Below, in pieces: positions 63,874-64,000 of a stretch of 64,000 bases of DNA (the first letter of the stretch is position 1; each line of letters begins with the position of its first letter). The stretch spans positions 1 to 64,000 of the forward strand of contig NZ_NIZW01000007.1 in the NCBI RefSeq assembly GCF_002727185.1, in the 5' to 3' direction. The translations under genes and the position numbers were made by a program. Source of the stretch: Rhodopirellula bahusiensis (GTDB lineage: Bacteria; Planctomycetota; Planctomycetia; Pirellulales; Pirellulaceae). The notes beneath the pieces were generated by a model, which saw nothing but the letters and a program-made list of their open reading frames with translations, searched no databases and was not told where the DNA came from.

Positions 63874-64000
63874 CGGACGCGAATCAATCGCGCCCCAAGC
63901 TGGCCATCACGATGGGGGACGCCGCCGGAATCGGCCCCGAAATCGCTCTTCGAGTCTGGAATTCACCGGAGGTTCAGTCACTGGGTTACCCGCTGCTGTT
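63870..64000 (+). CDS. pdxA: 4-hydroxythreonine-4-phosphate dehydrogenase, N-terminal part
   Basis: Only the first 43 codons are inside the window. They read [20 protein letters not shown], then [10 protein letters not shown], which is the PdxA N-terminus (MGDPxGIGPE motif, with Ala where Pro is common). PdxA acts in vitamin B6 synthesis. The start overlaps the mutL stop (ATGA), so the two genes are likely translated together. The gene is cut by the window edge. Confidence 0.85.
   Translation, partial: MTDANQSRPKLAITMGDAAGIGPEIALRVWNSPEVQSLGYPLL

Overview
The window is chromosomal DNA of a planctomycete, most like Rhodopirellula or a close relative. This reading rests on the gene content: several secreted sulfatases, a cytochrome-type DUF1549/DUF1553 protein paired with a DUF1501 protein, an ECF sigma factor next to a Ser/Thr kinase, a GxxExxY protein beside GATTAGTG repeats, and a ribosomal cluster with unusual breaks. 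I saw no rRNA, tRNA, CRISPR array, prophage or transposase.

Layout. 1-5 kb (mostly minus): an MltR-like protein, an IF-1-like OB-fold protein, a HEAT-type protein with a small helical partner, a zinc-ribbon protein and a membrane-anchored protein with a possible RNase-fold tail. 5-9.4 kb (minus): the DUF1549/DUF1553 and DUF1501 pair. 9.8-12.2 kb (plus): a secreted protein, then TadG-like and TadE-like pseudopilin-type proteins, closed by a perfect hairpin shared with a convergent coiled-coil gene. 13-19.3 kb: two divergent sulfatases and a secreted FAD oxidoreductase. 19.7-24.6 kb: a NosR-like membrane flavoprotein, a CHASE2 adenylate cyclase and a DUF2891 protein. 24.7-29.9 kb: a TIGR04222/glycine-rich-domain membrane protein, then an ECF sigma factor and a kinase. 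29.9-30.6 kb: a repeat island and a GxxExxY gene. 30.7-36.6 kb: a formylmethanofuran-dehydrogenase-B-like gene coupled to a HemD-HemE fusion, divergent trmB, a nested repeat island, an enoyl-CoA hydratase and a DUF72 protein.

37-56 kb is the str/S10/spc ribosomal region: rpsL, rpsG and fusA; three opposed genes (DUF2760, an aminotransferase, DUF2752); then rpsJ, rplC, rplD, rplW, rplB, rpsS, rplV, rpsC, rplP, rpmC, rpsQ, rplN, rplX, rplE, rpsN, rpsH, rplF, rplR, rpsE and rplO; then a terminator, secY and adk. There is no tuf gene between fusA and rpsJ, no rpmD between rpsE and rplO, and rpsC overlaps rplP by 62 nt. 56-61.5 kb: a redoxin, a ceramidase-like hydrolase translationally coupled to a sulfatase, and another sulfatase. 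61.7-64 kb: mutL overlapping the start of pdxA, which runs off the window.

The main themes are polysaccharide/sulfate-ester scavenging (four sulfatases, the ceramidase-like enzyme, the FAD oxidoreductase and the cytochrome-type pair), surface structures (Tad-like), signalling (cyclase, ECF-kinase), tetrapyrrole and C1 metabolism, and translation. The best candidate for an undescribed system is the GxxExxY nuclease-like gene with its GATTAGTGTTCC terminal-inverted-repeat units, plus an inside-out version of the same repeat about 4.5 kb away. All function calls come from reading motifs by eye; no database search was run.
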